Assembly: GCA_024640315.1 (NCBI GenBank)
Contig: JAHEFF010000022.1
Span: 1 to 52,946, forward strand
Reading direction: 5' to 3'
DNA: 52,946 nucleotides
From: Woeseiaceae bacterium
GTDB lineage: Bacteria; Pseudomonadota; Gammaproteobacteria; Steroidobacterales; Woeseiaceae
A program made the position numbers and the translations under genes. The notes beneath the pieces are model-generated. The model was given only the letters and a program-made list of their open reading frames with translations, was not told the origin of the DNA and did no database searches. Position 1 is the stretch's first letter; each line of letters starts with the position of its first letter. Shown here in pieces: positions 34,124-43,082 of the stretch.

Positions 34124-34893
34124 GCGGGCCGTTGCTGGAAATTCGCAATGTCGAGACCTATTACGGCCCGGTCATGGCGATACGTGGAGTCAGCCTCACC
34201 GTCAGCGAAGGGGAGATCGTGGCCGTTCTCGGTGCCAATGGTGCCGGCAAGACGACGCTCCTCAAAACAGCTTGCGGCGCTTTGGATTGCAGCAAGGGCC
34301 AGGTCATCTTTGATGGCCATGAGATTCAATGCAGGGATCCTGACTGGGTTGCCCGGCAGGGAATCTCACATGTTCCGGAGGGGCGTGAAGTGTTTCCACT
34401 CCTCAGCGTCACCGAGAATCTACTGATGGGGGCCTACTGTCGCAAGGATCGGGCCGCGGTGTTGCGAGACATGGATACCGTCTATGACTACTTCCCGGTG
34501 CTTCGGGATATCCGCGGCCGCCTTGCCGCCTACCTGTCAGGCGGCCAGCAGCAAATGCTTGCCATTGGTCGCGGCTTCATGTCGCGTCCGAAGTTACTCT
34601 TGCTTGATGAGCCGTCACTCGGACTGTCACCTGTTCTGGTCTCTGAAATATTCGAGATCATCGAACGGCTAAATCGCGAACAGAATATTTCGATTCTGTT
34701 GGTGGAGCAAAACGCCAACATTGCATTGCAGGTTTCGTCGCGAGGCTATGTCATGGAAGTCGGTGGCATGGTCATGGATGACGACAGCAGGAAGTTGCTG
34801 GAGAGTGAGGATATCAAGGAGTTCTACCTCGGTAAGAAAGATGAGGGCGTTCGCGGTTTGCGGCGCTGGAAGAAGAAGAAGACCTGGCGATGA
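34120..34893 (+). CDS. livF: Branched-chain amino acid-type ABC transporter ATPase LivF
   Basis: A 257-residue ATPase. Walker A GANGAGKTT lies at 38–46, the signature LSGGQQQMLAIGRGFM and Walker B LLLLDEPSLGLSP follow, and VEQNA holds the switch region. The family phrase GISHVPEGREVFPLLSVTENL is intact. The last 15 residues are an unusual Lys/Arg-rich tail (RRWKKKKTWR at the very end), which may reflect drift at the overlap with the next gene. Start overlaps livG, and the end overlaps the acyl-CoA ligase by ATGA, so ligase synthesis is tied to that of the transporter. Confidence 0.94.
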   Translation: MSGPLLEIRNVETYYGPVMAIRGVSLTVSEGEIVAVLGANGAGKTTLLKTACGALDCSKGQVIFDGHEIQCRDPDWVARQGISHVPEGREVFPLLSVTENLLMGAYCRKDRAAVLRDMDTVYDYFPVLRDIRGRLAAYLSGGQQQMLAIGRGFMSRPKLLLLDEPSLGLSPVLVSEIFEIIERLNREQNISILLVEQNANIALQVSSRGYVMEVGGMVMDDDSRKLLESEDIKEFYLGKKDEGVRGLRRWKKKKTWR

Positions 34894-36743
34894 ACGCGGA
34901 AAACAAATATCAGTCGGCAACGGGCAATGATCGGGCATTTTTTGTCGACGGCTGCGACACCATGCCGAAGCTTTTCCTGAAAAAGACGGCAGAACGTGGT
35001 GACAAGATTGCCATGCGGGAGAAGGACTTTGGTATCTGGCAAAGCTATACGTGGTCCGATTACCGGGCGCGTGCGTTCGAAATTGCTCAGGGTTTGTTGT
35101 CGCTTGGCTTGCAGGCCGGGGATGTCGTTTCGATTCAAAGTGAAGACTGCAAAGAATGGGTCTTCGCGGATCTCGGCATCATGCTTTGCGGCGGCATCGT
35201 CAATGGCGTCTATCCGACCTATCAGTCGAACCAGGTGGCCTACACGCTGCAGGATTCGAACTGTCGGTTCCTGTTTGTCGAGGATGAAGAACAACTCGAT
35301 AAGTACCTGGATGGTGAGGATGAGTTGCCCAACGTTGAGAAAGTGATCGTTTTCGACTGGAAAGGGCTGCGCGGATTGCAGCATGACAAGGTCATGCCGA
35401 TCGAAAGGCTCTACACGCTCGGTCAGGAGTTCGGTCGTAATAACCCTGGCCTGATCGAGAGTATCGTCGAGAAGGGCAAGCCCGACGATCTGGCGCTCCT
35501 GATCTATACCTCCGGCACTACAGGGATGCCGAAAGGTTCGATGATTCCGCAGCGATACCTGATGTTCCAGACAACCATTACGACGGGTGTCAAACAGACG
35601 GAACGTGACGAAATTCTGACTTACCTGCCGCTCTGCCATGTTGCAGAAAGGATCTTTTCTATCTGTCTGCCAATTTCCAGCGGTTGCGTGATCAATTTCG
35701 CCGAAAGTCCGGAGACCGTTGCCAGGGATTTTCAGGAATTGTCGCCAACATTTGTATTTGCAGTCCCTCGTGTCTGGGAAAAGTTCTACTCCCGAGTATC
35801 CACGGCCATGTCCGAAGCGACCTGGATCGGAAAGACCAGTTACAGGTTAGCTGTCAGTGCGTCGAGGTCGCGTGCGAGAAAGTTGATCGATGGGCTGACA
35901 CCAAATCTGCTGGATGTCGTCAAGTACAAGCTGGCGGACCTTCTTGTATTTCGCAATATCAAGCAACTCCTGGGACTCGATCGTGCGACATACCTTGCAA
36001 GTGGCGCAGCACCCATCTCGAACTCGCTGCTGGAGTGGTACCTGGCCCTTGGACTACCGATAACCGAGGTCTATGGACAAACCGAGGTGGGAGTCGTCAC
36101 AACCACGAGGCCGGACAGACTGCGTCAGGGCACGGTCGGCGAGGCTATCGATGAGGTTGAGCTGAAGTTGAGCGATCAGGGAGAGATCCTGGTTCGTCAT
36201 CCTTACCAGTTCGACGGGTATCTGAATCAACCGGAAAAGACGCGCGAGACGATTGTGGATGGCTGGGTGCACACCGGGGACGTTGGTGAGATTGATGAAA
36301 ACGGTCAGCTAAAAATTACCGACCGGATGAAAGACATCATCATCACCGCCGGCGGCAAAAACGTAACGCCGTCATTGTTCGAGAACGAGCTTAAGTTTTC
36401 GCCGTTCGTTTCTGATGCGGTCGTCATCGGCGACAAACGAAAGTATCTTACGTGCCTGGTCATGATTGACAAGGAAAACGTCGAGCACTATGCGCAAACA
36501 CATTCTATCCCGTTTACTGACTACCGTTCACTTTGTGGACAACCGGAGATCGTTGAGCTGATTGGTGAGGAAATTCGTTCGATAAACAAGAGATTCTCGA
36601 GCGTGGAGCAGATCAAGAAATTCAGGCTGATCGACGTATTGCTGACCGCCGAAGATGAAGAGCTGACGCCTACAATGAAGTTGAAGCGCAGTTATGTCAG
36701 CAACAAGTATAATGGCCTGATCGAGGATATGTACGACAGGTGA
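34890..36743 (+). CDS. Long-chain-type acyl-CoA synthetase (AMP-forming)
   Basis: A 617-residue AMP-forming ligase that activates a carboxylic acid to its CoA ester. The P-loop LLIYTSGTTGMPKGS lies near 205–220, the adenine motif VYGQTEVG near 393, and HTGDVGEIDENG followed by TDRMKDIIITAGGKNVTPS carries the hinge. The large size and the phrase FVFAVPRVWEKFYS match the FadD15/FAA1 long-chain group. Its place between livF and livK, with a four-base overlap, implies that the imported compound is a carboxylate that is trapped as a CoA thioester. Chain length or ring structure of the substrate is unknown. Confidence 0.92.
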   Translation: MNAENKYQSATGNDRAFFVDGCDTMPKLFLKKTAERGDKIAMREKDFGIWQSYTWSDYRARAFEIAQGLLSLGLQAGDVVSIQSEDCKEWVFADLGIMLCGGIVNGVYPTYQSNQVAYTLQDSNCRFLFVEDEEQLDKYLDGEDELPNVEKVIVFDWKGLRGLQHDKVMPIERLYTLGQEFGRNNPGLIESIVEKGKPDDLALLIYTSGTTGMPKGSMIPQRYLMFQTTITTGVKQTERDEILTYLPLCHVAERIFSICLPISSGCVINFAESPETVARDFQELSPTFVFAVPRVWEKFYSRVSTAMSEATWIGKTSYRLAVSASRSRARKLIDGLTPNLLDVVKYKLADLLVFRNIKQLLGLDRATYLASGAAPISNSLLEWYLALGLPITEVYGQTEVGVVTTTRPDRLRQGTVGEAIDEVELKLSDQGEILVRHPYQFDGYLNQPEKTRETIVDGWVHTGDVGEIDENGQLKITDRMKDIIITAGGKNVTPSLFENELKFSPFVSDAVVIGDKRKYLTCLVMIDKENVEHYAQTHSIPFTDYRSLCGQPEIVELIGEEIRSINKRFSSVEQIKKFRLIDVLLTAEDEELTPTMKLKRSYVSNKYNGLIEDMYDR

Positions 36744-36762
36744 ATCGATGAGGAACGGCACC

Positions 36763-37929
36763 ATGCGAAGAATTTATCTGGCACTCGTTGCGATAGCTTG
36801 TTTTTCAACAGGGCTTTCTGCCGAGCAGGGATTAACTGGCGACTCAATCAAGGTGGGCCAGATTTCCGACCTCTCGGGGGCAACCGCGGTTTGGGGTGTG
36901 CCCACGACCAATGGAACGCGGATGCGTTTTGATGAGGCGAATGCGGCCGGTGGTATACATGGAAGGAAGCTCGAGCTTGTAGTCGAGGATGGTCAATACC
37001 AGGTCCCTGTGTCCGTAAAGGCCTCTAATAAACTCCTGAATCGTGACAAGGTCTTCGTGATGCTCGGCAACATGGGCACGCCGATGAATAACGCCATGTT
37101 GCCGCGGCAGTTGCGTATGGGCGTTGCCAACCTGTTTCCGGTGACGGCTGCTGTGTCGATGTACGAGCCGCTGCACCCGATGAAGTTCGCCTACTTTGTC
37201 AGTTATCGGGACCAGGCGCGTGGCGGGGTCCGCTATTTCACCGAGAAGACCGGTGCAAAGAAGGTCTGCATGCAGACGCAGGCAACAGACTACGGGCATG
37301 AGGCGGAGCTTGGATACCTGCAAGCGGTTGAGGAGCTCGGGCTCGAGTCGGTCTATCTGGGCCGTCACAAGGTTACGGAGACCGATTTCGTGGGTACGGC
37401 AACCCGCCTGAAAAATTCGGGTTGTGAAATCATGTTCATCGGCACGATTGTCACAGATACCATCCAGTTGTATACGGCGGCGCGTAAGGCGGGCTGGGAC
37501 GTACCAATTGTCGGGAACATGGTTGTCCTGCATCCGTTAATTGCAGCTTCTGCCGACGGAGGAATGGAAGGGCTCTATTCGGCCGGACCGGTAGTTATGG
37601 CAGATCTGGAAGAGGATTCCGAAGCTGGCCAGTGGCGCCGAGACTGGCACGCAGCGTACAGGGAGCGATTCAACGAAGACGCCAACATTCAGGCGCAGGT
37701 TGGCTATGTGACCGCCGACCTGATGATCAAGGCGATGGAAGCGGCAGGCCCGGAACTGACAACTGAAAAAATGCTGGCGGAACTGGAAAAAATACAAAAC
37801 TACGAGGACCCATTCGGTGGGCCGACATTGTCGTTTGGTCCGGACAAGCACCAGGGGTCGGATTCGCTTTTTCTCTCGCAGATCGTCGACGGCAAGTGGA
37901 CGGTCCTCGAAAAAGACCTGCCGTACTGA
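36763..37929 (+). CDS. Periplasmic substrate-binding protein, LivK type
   Basis: A 388-residue type I periplasmic binding protein, the receptor for the LivHMGF transporter. A 20-residue signal peptide ends GLSA. Then come KVGQISDLSG and GGIHGRKLELVVEDGQYQV, the usual opening of the leucine-binding family, and a Venus flytrap of two lobes. GAGGAA about 8 nt upstream supports 36763; an ATG at 36748 with AGGTGA is an equal alternative adding five residues. It is the last gene of the operon, 19 nt after the ligase, and unlike many liv operons the receptor comes last. It ends 7 nt before a convergent gene with no clear terminator. Confidence 0.9.
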   Translation: MRRIYLALVAIACFSTGLSAEQGLTGDSIKVGQISDLSGATAVWGVPTTNGTRMRFDEANAAGGIHGRKLELVVEDGQYQVPVSVKASNKLLNRDKVFVMLGNMGTPMNNAMLPRQLRMGVANLFPVTAAVSMYEPLHPMKFAYFVSYRDQARGGVRYFTEKTGAKKVCMQTQATDYGHEAELGYLQAVEELGLESVYLGRHKVTETDFVGTATRLKNSGCEIMFIGTIVTDTIQLYTAARKAGWDVPIVGNMVVLHPLIAASADGGMEGLYSAGPVVMADLEEDSEAGQWRRDWHAAYRERFNEDANIQAQVGYVTADLMIKAMEAAGPELTTEKMLAELEKIQNYEDPFGGPTLSFGPDKHQGSDSLFLSQIVDGKWTVLEKDLPY

Positions 37930-37936
37930 TCAGGGC

Positions 37937-39481
37937 TTAGAAGTTCGCGCTGACAAAAAACATCGGGCCGTGATGGCGCGACTGAAATCTACCAGGAGCG
38001 TCGGCGTCTTTCGCTTCCAACTTCGTCTGGTAGAAGTTGTAAGCGAGGCCGGCACTGAAGCTGTCACCGAATCGCCGCTGCCATTCGAGCATAAGGTAAA
38101 TCATATGTCCGTCGAAGCGGTCAAATTCGAGGCCGAATACCTGGGCGCGTGCGCCCAGGGTTGAGTTTGCACCGAGTTCAACGGAGCCGTGCAGACCGAC
38201 TACAGGCAGCGGCGTCGACACATCGGCTCTCTCTCGTTCGCCGGTCGTCACCGACTCGACCTCGGTGATCACATTGGTCACGTGAATGCCAGCCATGAGT
38301 CCAAGCTCTTTTTGCGCATCATTCATCAACGAGTATGCATAACTGAACCTAAATAACTCGGTATCAAAGCTGGTATTGACTGTAGTCCCGGCAGGAAAGA
38401 GTGTATCGCCAAAGTTGATGTCGTTGTTCAATGTGGCTGTGCCGCTGCGGTACAGTTCGTGATAGCCGATCTCAATCCTGTGAAAATCGTTAAAACGATA
38501 AATTCCGTCAAGCTGCATGACAGTATTGTTCTCGGAGACGCCGAGGACGTCTTCGAGATCGACTTCAGTTCCGCCGCTACCGTCCGCTGCATCCCGAGTG
38601 ATTTTCGTGTCTCCGGAATCGTTGAACGCCGCCACCCTGATTTCCAATTTTGGTTGCCGTTTTCCACCGAGGTCTGAAAATCTTGGTTGGAAAATATCGG
38701 CGTTGTACGCGAGACCAATGTTTGCTGACCAGATGTCATCCTGGCCAGCGATTGGGCTATCAGTGATTTCCGCATCAAGATGCTCGTAGTTCAAGCTGCC
38801 GGACAGCAGCCACTTGTCCGTTAAGGCATAGCCCCACCTGATCCCCGCTTCTGTGCTCAAGGAAGCGCCAGCCTGGTATTGTGGGCGCGTTGGGCGAGCC
38901 TCGTTAGCGTTTACGCCGAAATAGTAATCCGTATATTCGGCACTTCTGTGTACAACACGAATCGACGGAATGATGAAACCGCGCTCGTATTCCTTCGGTA
39001 ATGCGAAGGCCAATTGACTCGTATTGCCACCGTGCCGCCCGAGTACCTCGAAATAGGTTTTGAATCTGATGTGCACCGGCCAGCCACGCCAGCCGATCAT
39101 TGGCGCCATTTCGATGGACCAGGTTCGGTCGTTCAAACCACGAAGCTCAGGTGCATCATTGTTACCGAGGCCGAGGGCCTGAACGCGACCGACAACGCCG
39201 AATTCCCAGTCATTCTTTGTAACCAGACGAATTCCGACGTCGCCTTCAGATATCAGGAACCAGTCCCTCGTGAAAGATGAGTCGCGAAAACTGGTGAGAT
39301 AGGGATAAGCGAAAAGAGAGGTTTCGCTACCAACATAGGGATCCTCTGCCGCGGTGAAGGCCACGCCGAGAGAAAAGTCGTTCAGATCGTAGGACCGGAT
39401 GAAGTCCATCACCGAGCCGGCCCGCGCTGCGTCCGACGCTATCAGTGCGCAGAGCAGCAACCAGGTCCTTCCTGCATTCAT
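37937..39481 (-). CDS. OmpV/MipA-like outer-membrane beta-barrel protein
   Basis: A 514-residue outer-membrane protein. From the ATG at 39481 a signal peptide ends near SDAARA. The N-terminal half resembles the MipA/OmpV family (FSLGVAFTAAEDPYVGS, WFLISEGDVGIRLVTKNDWEFGVVGR, LSTEAGIRWGYALTDKWLLSGSLNYEHLDAEITDSPI). The C-terminal half is a second set of amphipathic strands and ends FFVSANF with the terminal Phe used by the BAM insertion machine. OmpV proteins are usually about 250 residues, so this one has roughly twice the barrel. It is convergent with livK, 7 nt away. A diffusion channel role for the liv substrate is conceivable but unproven. Confidence 0.75.
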   Translation of the reverse strand: MNAGRTWLLLCALIASDAARAGSVMDFIRSYDLNDFSLGVAFTAAEDPYVGSETSLFAYPYLTSFRDSSFTRDWFLISEGDVGIRLVTKNDWEFGVVGRVQALGLGNNDAPELRGLNDRTWSIEMAPMIGWRGWPVHIRFKTYFEVLGRHGGNTSQLAFALPKEYERGFIIPSIRVVHRSAEYTDYYFGVNANEARPTRPQYQAGASLSTEAGIRWGYALTDKWLLSGSLNYEHLDAEITDSPIAGQDDIWSANIGLAYNADIFQPRFSDLGGKRQPKLEIRVAAFNDSGDTKITRDAADGSGGTEVDLEDVLGVSENNTVMQLDGIYRFNDFHRIEIGYHELYRSGTATLNNDINFGDTLFPAGTTVNTSFDTELFRFSYAYSLMNDAQKELGLMAGIHVTNVITEVESVTTGERERADVSTPLPVVGLHGSVELGANSTLGARAQVFGLEFDRFDGHMIYLMLEWQRRFGDSFSAGLAYNFYQTKLEAKDADAPGRFQSRHHGPMFFVSANF

Positions 39482-39728
39482 TAATAAACATCCCGATGAA
39501 ACAGACAGCACGATACCGCAGAGACAGTTTCTGAGCCAGAACCCCCGCAATTACCTGGCGCGAGTTCAGTGGAAACCCTGCGCCAGTGCTGGCAGCAGAA
39601 GTTTTTTCAGTTTAGGATTCTTCCTGAATACAGCGTAATTCTTTATAGGCATCGAATGCCGAATAGAAAAGCTAAAGAATTCAAACATCAATCAATGGTT
39701 TTTAAGATATTACTGAGGTATGGGGAAA

Positions 39729-40265
39729 ATGAAGAAGATACTAGGCATGATTTTGATGATTTCACTTGGCTGGAGCGCGTCAGCTGCGTTTGGCTGGGAC
39801 CCGCGTGAGGCGGCGGAGCAGGAGGCCAAGGCGCAGGCGGCAATTGCGGCATTCAAGGAGAAAGATCCCAGTATTCAGGCATTTTTCGACGCTGCAGCAG
39901 GTTACGTCGTTATCCCTACCGTAGGTAAGGGTGGAATTGGAATTGGTGGAGCTCGTGGCAAAGGCCTTCTCTACGAGGGTGGCGAAGCGACGGCAGTTGT
40001 TACGCTTACGCAGCTGACAATTGGTTTCCAATGGGGTGGCCAGGCATACAGTGAATTCATCTTCTTCGAGACTGCCGGCGACGTCGAGCGCTTCAAGCAA
40101 GGTAACTATGAACTAGGCGCACAGGCTTCCGCGGTTGCGGCGACAGCGGGAGCATCGGCAGATGCCAACTACAGCAGTGGCGTTGCGGTTTTTACGCAAG
40201 CCAAAGGTGGCTTGATGTATGAAGCCAGTGTTGGTGGCCAGAAATTCAAAGTAGAACTTAAATAA
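39729..40265 (+). CDS. SYLF/YSC84-domain lipid-binding protein, secreted
   Basis: A 178-residue exported protein with a signal peptide ending near SASAAFG. The remainder is one SYLF (YSC84) domain: AFFDAAAGYVVIPTVGKGGIGIGGARGKGLLYEGG, QLTIGFQWGGQAYSEFIFFE, and VFTQAKGGLMYEASVGGQKF. SYLF domains bind phosphoinositides in eukaryotes; the bacterial ligand is unknown but probably a lipid or membrane surface. The ATG at 39729 gives a normal signal; the ATG at 39720 has GAGG almost touching it and adds three residues. The gene ends at a strong bidirectional hairpin terminator. Confidence 0.88.
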   Translation: MKKILGMILMISLGWSASAAFGWDPREAAEQEAKAQAAIAAFKEKDPSIQAFFDAAAGYVVIPTVGKGGIGIGGARGKGLLYEGGEATAVVTLTQLTIGFQWGGQAYSEFIFFETAGDVERFKQGNYELGAQASAVAATAGASADANYSSGVAVFTQAKGGLMYEASVGGQKFKVELK

Positions 40266-40313
40266 AAACGTAGGTGGCGGCTTCTTTTGAAGCGTCTGCC
40301 CAATTGGAAAAAC

Positions 40314-40348
40314 ACTCGCCCTCCCCGGCAACGGGGAGGGCGAGTTTT
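40314..40348 (+). terminator. Strong intrinsic terminator after the SYLF gene
   Basis: A perfect 14-bp stem (ACTCGCCCTCCCCG / CGGGGAGGGCGAGT) with a GCAA tetraloop, followed by TTTTGA. On the other strand it is followed by GTTTTTCC, so it may stop transcription both ways. It lies 49 nt after the SYLF stop. Confidence 0.92.
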
Positions 40349-40369
40349 GATATGAAGTAAAAGAAAATA

Positions 40370-40780
40370 ATGTTCAACGCCACGTTGACATATGCACAGA
40401 CTGTCCTGGCACAGCAGGACAAAGGCATCGATGTAGCTGCTTTCATGGAGGGATTGGCAACGTATTTTGAGATTCTCCCGACAGAGGCTTATGCCGCCGG
40501 CATTTCATACAGCGACGACATCGACAAAGCGGAAGCGGTCTTGCTGGATATTCTCGACAAGCACGAAAAAGTGCTTGATAACCCTGAACCCGTCGTCAAG
40601 GTTCACGAGCTCGGAGAGTCCTCGGTCAATTTCGTGGTACGCCCATGGGTTAAAACGGACGACTACTGGGAGACATACTGGGCACTGACAAAAGAAGTCA
40701 AACAGAGATTCGACAAGGAAGGGATTTCAATTCCGTTCCCGCAGCGCGATGTTCACGTCAGAGAAAAGAAACCTGTTTGA
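40370..40780 (+). pseudogene. Orphan C-terminal domain of an MscS-type mechanosensitive channel
   Basis: A 136-residue frame. From about residue 44 it reads GISYSDDIDKAEAVLLDILDKHEKVL, then PEPVVKVHELGESSVNFVVRPWVKTDDYW and ends with ISIPFPQRDVHV: the cytoplasmic alpha/beta domain of MscS and its exit strand, closely conserved. The transmembrane helices and the pore-lining TM3 are absent, replaced by about 43 unrelated residues. It starts 21 nt after a strong terminator with a stop codon just upstream, so it has no obvious promoter or partner. Most likely a truncated gene remnant; a soluble, still expressed fragment is possible because the frame is intact. Confidence 0.72.
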
Positions 40781-40886
40781 ATTTCGAATGGCTCTCGGTG
40801 TCGCGCTATCGATAGTGGGGGAGTCATGAACGGGACAGCGACCAACGTCTGGCCAGCTCGCTGTCCCGGCATTCAGAAAATGCTGA

Positions 40887-41498
40887 CTATCTATCGACGG
40901 GATTCGGATTGCCGGCAACAAAGGGATAAAGGGCGAAAAAGTTGGGTACACCAGCTTTTACCTTTTCTTCAAGATTCTCATATGTGCTGTCGGTTATTCG
41001 GCCAATGCCTACGGCCTCCCAGACCAGCTGCTTGCGTTTCGCATCCACCAGGTCGATGTTAAAAGTGCCCTCTGTATATTGAGAGACATGGGTTTCGGTG
41101 CCGTAGCCGTATCCGCCCCAGGGGTCGTAGTAACCACCCCGGTACCCGTAGTAGCTGCCGTAGCCGCCGTACATTGATGGTGACGCGGGCCGGGTCGATA
41201 CCTTCGTCTTATCCTCGATAACCGCATTGAAGTTAACCAGGAGGTCCGGGTCATCGGATTTGACGTAGCCCCTGTTCTCCATCTCCAGGGTAATTGCATC
41301 GGTCATGTACTGATGAAACAGGCTCTCATACCTGTCATCGTTGTCATGTCGCATGAAGTTGTATGTTTTGTACGATCCGAAGTCGACACCACGATCATAG
41401 TCGGAGCGGATTTTTGGGCTCGACGCGCAACCTGATAAATATGCGATCATCAGCAGCGCGACGCAGCCGTAAATGAATCGGGATAATTGAATATGCAT
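40887..41498 (-). CDS. DUF4136 lipoprotein
   Basis: A 203-residue lipoprotein. GGAG about 6 nt upstream supports the ATG at 41498, and the signal ends YLSGC. The body follows the DUF4136 pattern: DFGSYKTYNF, then LEMENRGYVKSDDPDLLVNFNAVIEDK, a Tyr/Gly-rich insert (GGYGSYYGYRGGYYDPWGG), and the end EGTFNIDLVDAKRKQLVWEA leading to FFALYP. The function of the family is unknown; members are outer-membrane lipoproteins often present in several copies. Two decayed copies of the same family lie 5–7 kb away, and this is the intact member. Confidence 0.9.
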   Translation of the reverse strand: MHIQLSRFIYGCVALLMIAYLSGCASSPKIRSDYDRGVDFGSYKTYNFMRHDNDDRYESLFHQYMTDAITLEMENRGYVKSDDPDLLVNFNAVIEDKTKVSTRPASPSMYGGYGSYYGYRGGYYDPWGGYGYGTETHVSQYTEGTFNIDLVDAKRKQLVWEAVGIGRITDSTYENLEEKVKAGVPNFFALYPFVAGNPNPVDR

Positions 41499-42020
41499 TT
41501 CTTACTCCAGGAACAAAAATCGCCGGCACCGGAGAGGAGCCAGATGTCAGGAACGTGATCTTACATTCAATCCGGGTTCAAACCAATGAGGTTTGTCCGG
41601 AAACCGAATTACGACGGATGGCAGATTTGGTTGTGTTGGTCGGGTATGTCGGGATCGCGGGCATTGTTCAGCCCGATCCATAGGTTCTGTTCAATGAGCA
41701 AATGGGTCTTGATGCAAAATTCAGCGCTTAGCGGGTGCCGTTTCCGGCCCGACGTCCGGTGTCAAAGACTGGTCGAATCTCAAAGGACGCGCTTTAGTCG
41801 AAGTCGAAATTGCGTTGCTGGACCGACTCTTCTCCCCGATGCTAGGATTTGTTGCCAGATCCTATGTTGTTCGTATTGAGAACAGGTTCGTTTTGGTTCG
41901 GATAGCGCCAAAATAGAGAGTACGAAACGGTCGAGATACTGACACCAATACTGAATATAGTTTGCTGATTCTTTGTTTTTGCGCATCGATAGGTGCGCCC
42001 CTTCCGAGTGCCTCACAATT
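41499..42020. other. Intergenic region without a recognised gene
   Basis: 522 nt between the divergent DUF4136 and DUF481 genes. A frame of about 66 codons (roughly 41713–41914, plus strand) is free of stops but has no ATG or family likeness, and other frames are broken. No hairpin of note and no clear promoter were found. Since similar gaps nearby hold decayed genes, this could be an older remnant beyond recognition. Confidence 0.4.
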
Positions 42021-43040
42021 ATGAATTCGCACAGTTCTTCTTTTATGCTCGTCTTGGCGGCCGCACTGCTTGTTTCCGCACCGTCGATCGTGCGCGCCGA
42101 TCTGCTGGTTTTGAAAAACGGCGATCGAATAACCGGCAAGATCTCACGCATCTGGGACAATGAAGTTACGATCGAGCCTGATTACTCGGATAAATTCCAG
42201 GTAGATCTGCCTGTCGTGGCTTACATCGAATCTGACCGGGAATTTGAAATTGATCTGCAGGATGGTACAAGTGTGGTGGCCAGGTTTGCCGGATCTGCTG
42301 CAAGCGGGTCCCAAATCATCACGACGCCAATTGAATCGCTGGAGGTTTCTCTTGATCAATTCTTCGAGCTGGAAGAGGTCGAAGACCACTTTGATTGGGA
42401 AAGTCACGTTGACCTGTCCAGCAACCTGAATAAAGGCAATACAGACTCGAACACGATTAAGCTTCGTGCCGATGGCATGCTAAAAATTGGTGATCGTCGG
42501 CATATCGGAGAAGTGACCGTATTTAGAGAAGAGTTGTCCGGGCAGGTGACGCAGGACCAGGAACGGCTTAATTATGCGTACAACTGGCTTTTTAGCGATC
42601 CCTGGTACTTCACGTCCAATCTGAGTCTCGAACGTGATCCGATCATCGAACTCGATAGTCGAATTATTCTCAGTGCCGGTATTGGTCACGATATCTGGAA
42701 TACGCCGCGTAAAGGTCTGAGTACACAATTGGGTTTCGGTTTCCAGTCGGAAGAAATCGGGTCGGAATCAAAAAACAGTACTGTAATGGTCTGGAACTTG
42801 CGATTCAGGCGCGACTTTTTGGGCGATGACCTGGGCTTTTTCCACAATCATACGATAACGGCAAATGTGTCTGGACGCACGAATACCTCATACAGGACAA
42901 GTACAGGGGTCAATTTTGAAATCACTGATCTGTTGTATACGAGCATAGCACTCGATTACGACTATGAGACACGGCCGGTGGAAACTGCTTTTAAAGAGGA
43001 CATCTCTCTCATGTTCGGGCTTGGTTTGGAGTTTGACTAA
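42021..43040 (+). CDS. DUF481 outer-membrane protein (YdiY-like)
   Basis: A 339-residue protein. From the ATG at 42021 a signal peptide ends near SIVRA. An N-terminal SH3/Lsm-like module (LLVLKNGDRITGKISRIWDNEVTIEPDYSDK) precedes a DUF481 barrel of about 210 residues (HVDLSSNLNKGNTDSNTIKL, then YAYNWLFSDPWYFTSNLSLERDPI, and closing strands to MFGLGLEFD). DUF481 proteins are small outer-membrane barrels of unknown role, sometimes induced by acid. The frame could start 16 codons earlier at 41973, but the signal begins at 42021. A convergent lipoprotein gene lies 42 nt away beyond a shared hairpin. Confidence 0.88.
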   Translation: MNSHSSSFMLVLAAALLVSAPSIVRADLLVLKNGDRITGKISRIWDNEVTIEPDYSDKFQVDLPVVAYIESDREFEIDLQDGTSVVARFAGSAASGSQIITTPIESLEVSLDQFFELEEVEDHFDWESHVDLSSNLNKGNTDSNTIKLRADGMLKIGDRRHIGEVTVFREELSGQVTQDQERLNYAYNWLFSDPWYFTSNLSLERDPIIELDSRIILSAGIGHDIWNTPRKGLSTQLGFGFQSEEIGSESKNSTVMVWNLRFRRDFLGDDLGFFHNHTITANVSGRTNTSYRTSTGVNFEITDLLYTSIALDYDYETRPVETAFKEDISLMFGLGLEFD

Positions 43041-43073
43041 AGAAATGCGGCTGGCGGGAATGCGCCAGCCGCA
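43040..43073 (-). terminator. Intrinsic terminator of the DUF3313 lipoprotein gene
   Basis: A perfect 11-bp stem (TGCGGCTGGCG / CGCCAGCCGCA, loop of 6) lies 10 nt past the minus-strand stop codon and is followed on that strand by TTTCTTTAG. On the plus strand it lacks a T tract, so it mainly serves the minus-strand gene. Confidence 0.75.
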
Positions 43074-43082
43074 AGCCGGTTT

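Noticed and set aside
34824..35639. A 271-codon frame antisense to the acyl-CoA ligase
   Set aside because: Low-complexity shadow of a conserved AMP-forming ligase; no homology was recognised.
41586..41879. A 97-codon frame in the DUF4136/DUF481 gap
   Set aside because: Cys/Arg/Trp-rich translation without a ribosome site or family likeness; treated as non-coding.
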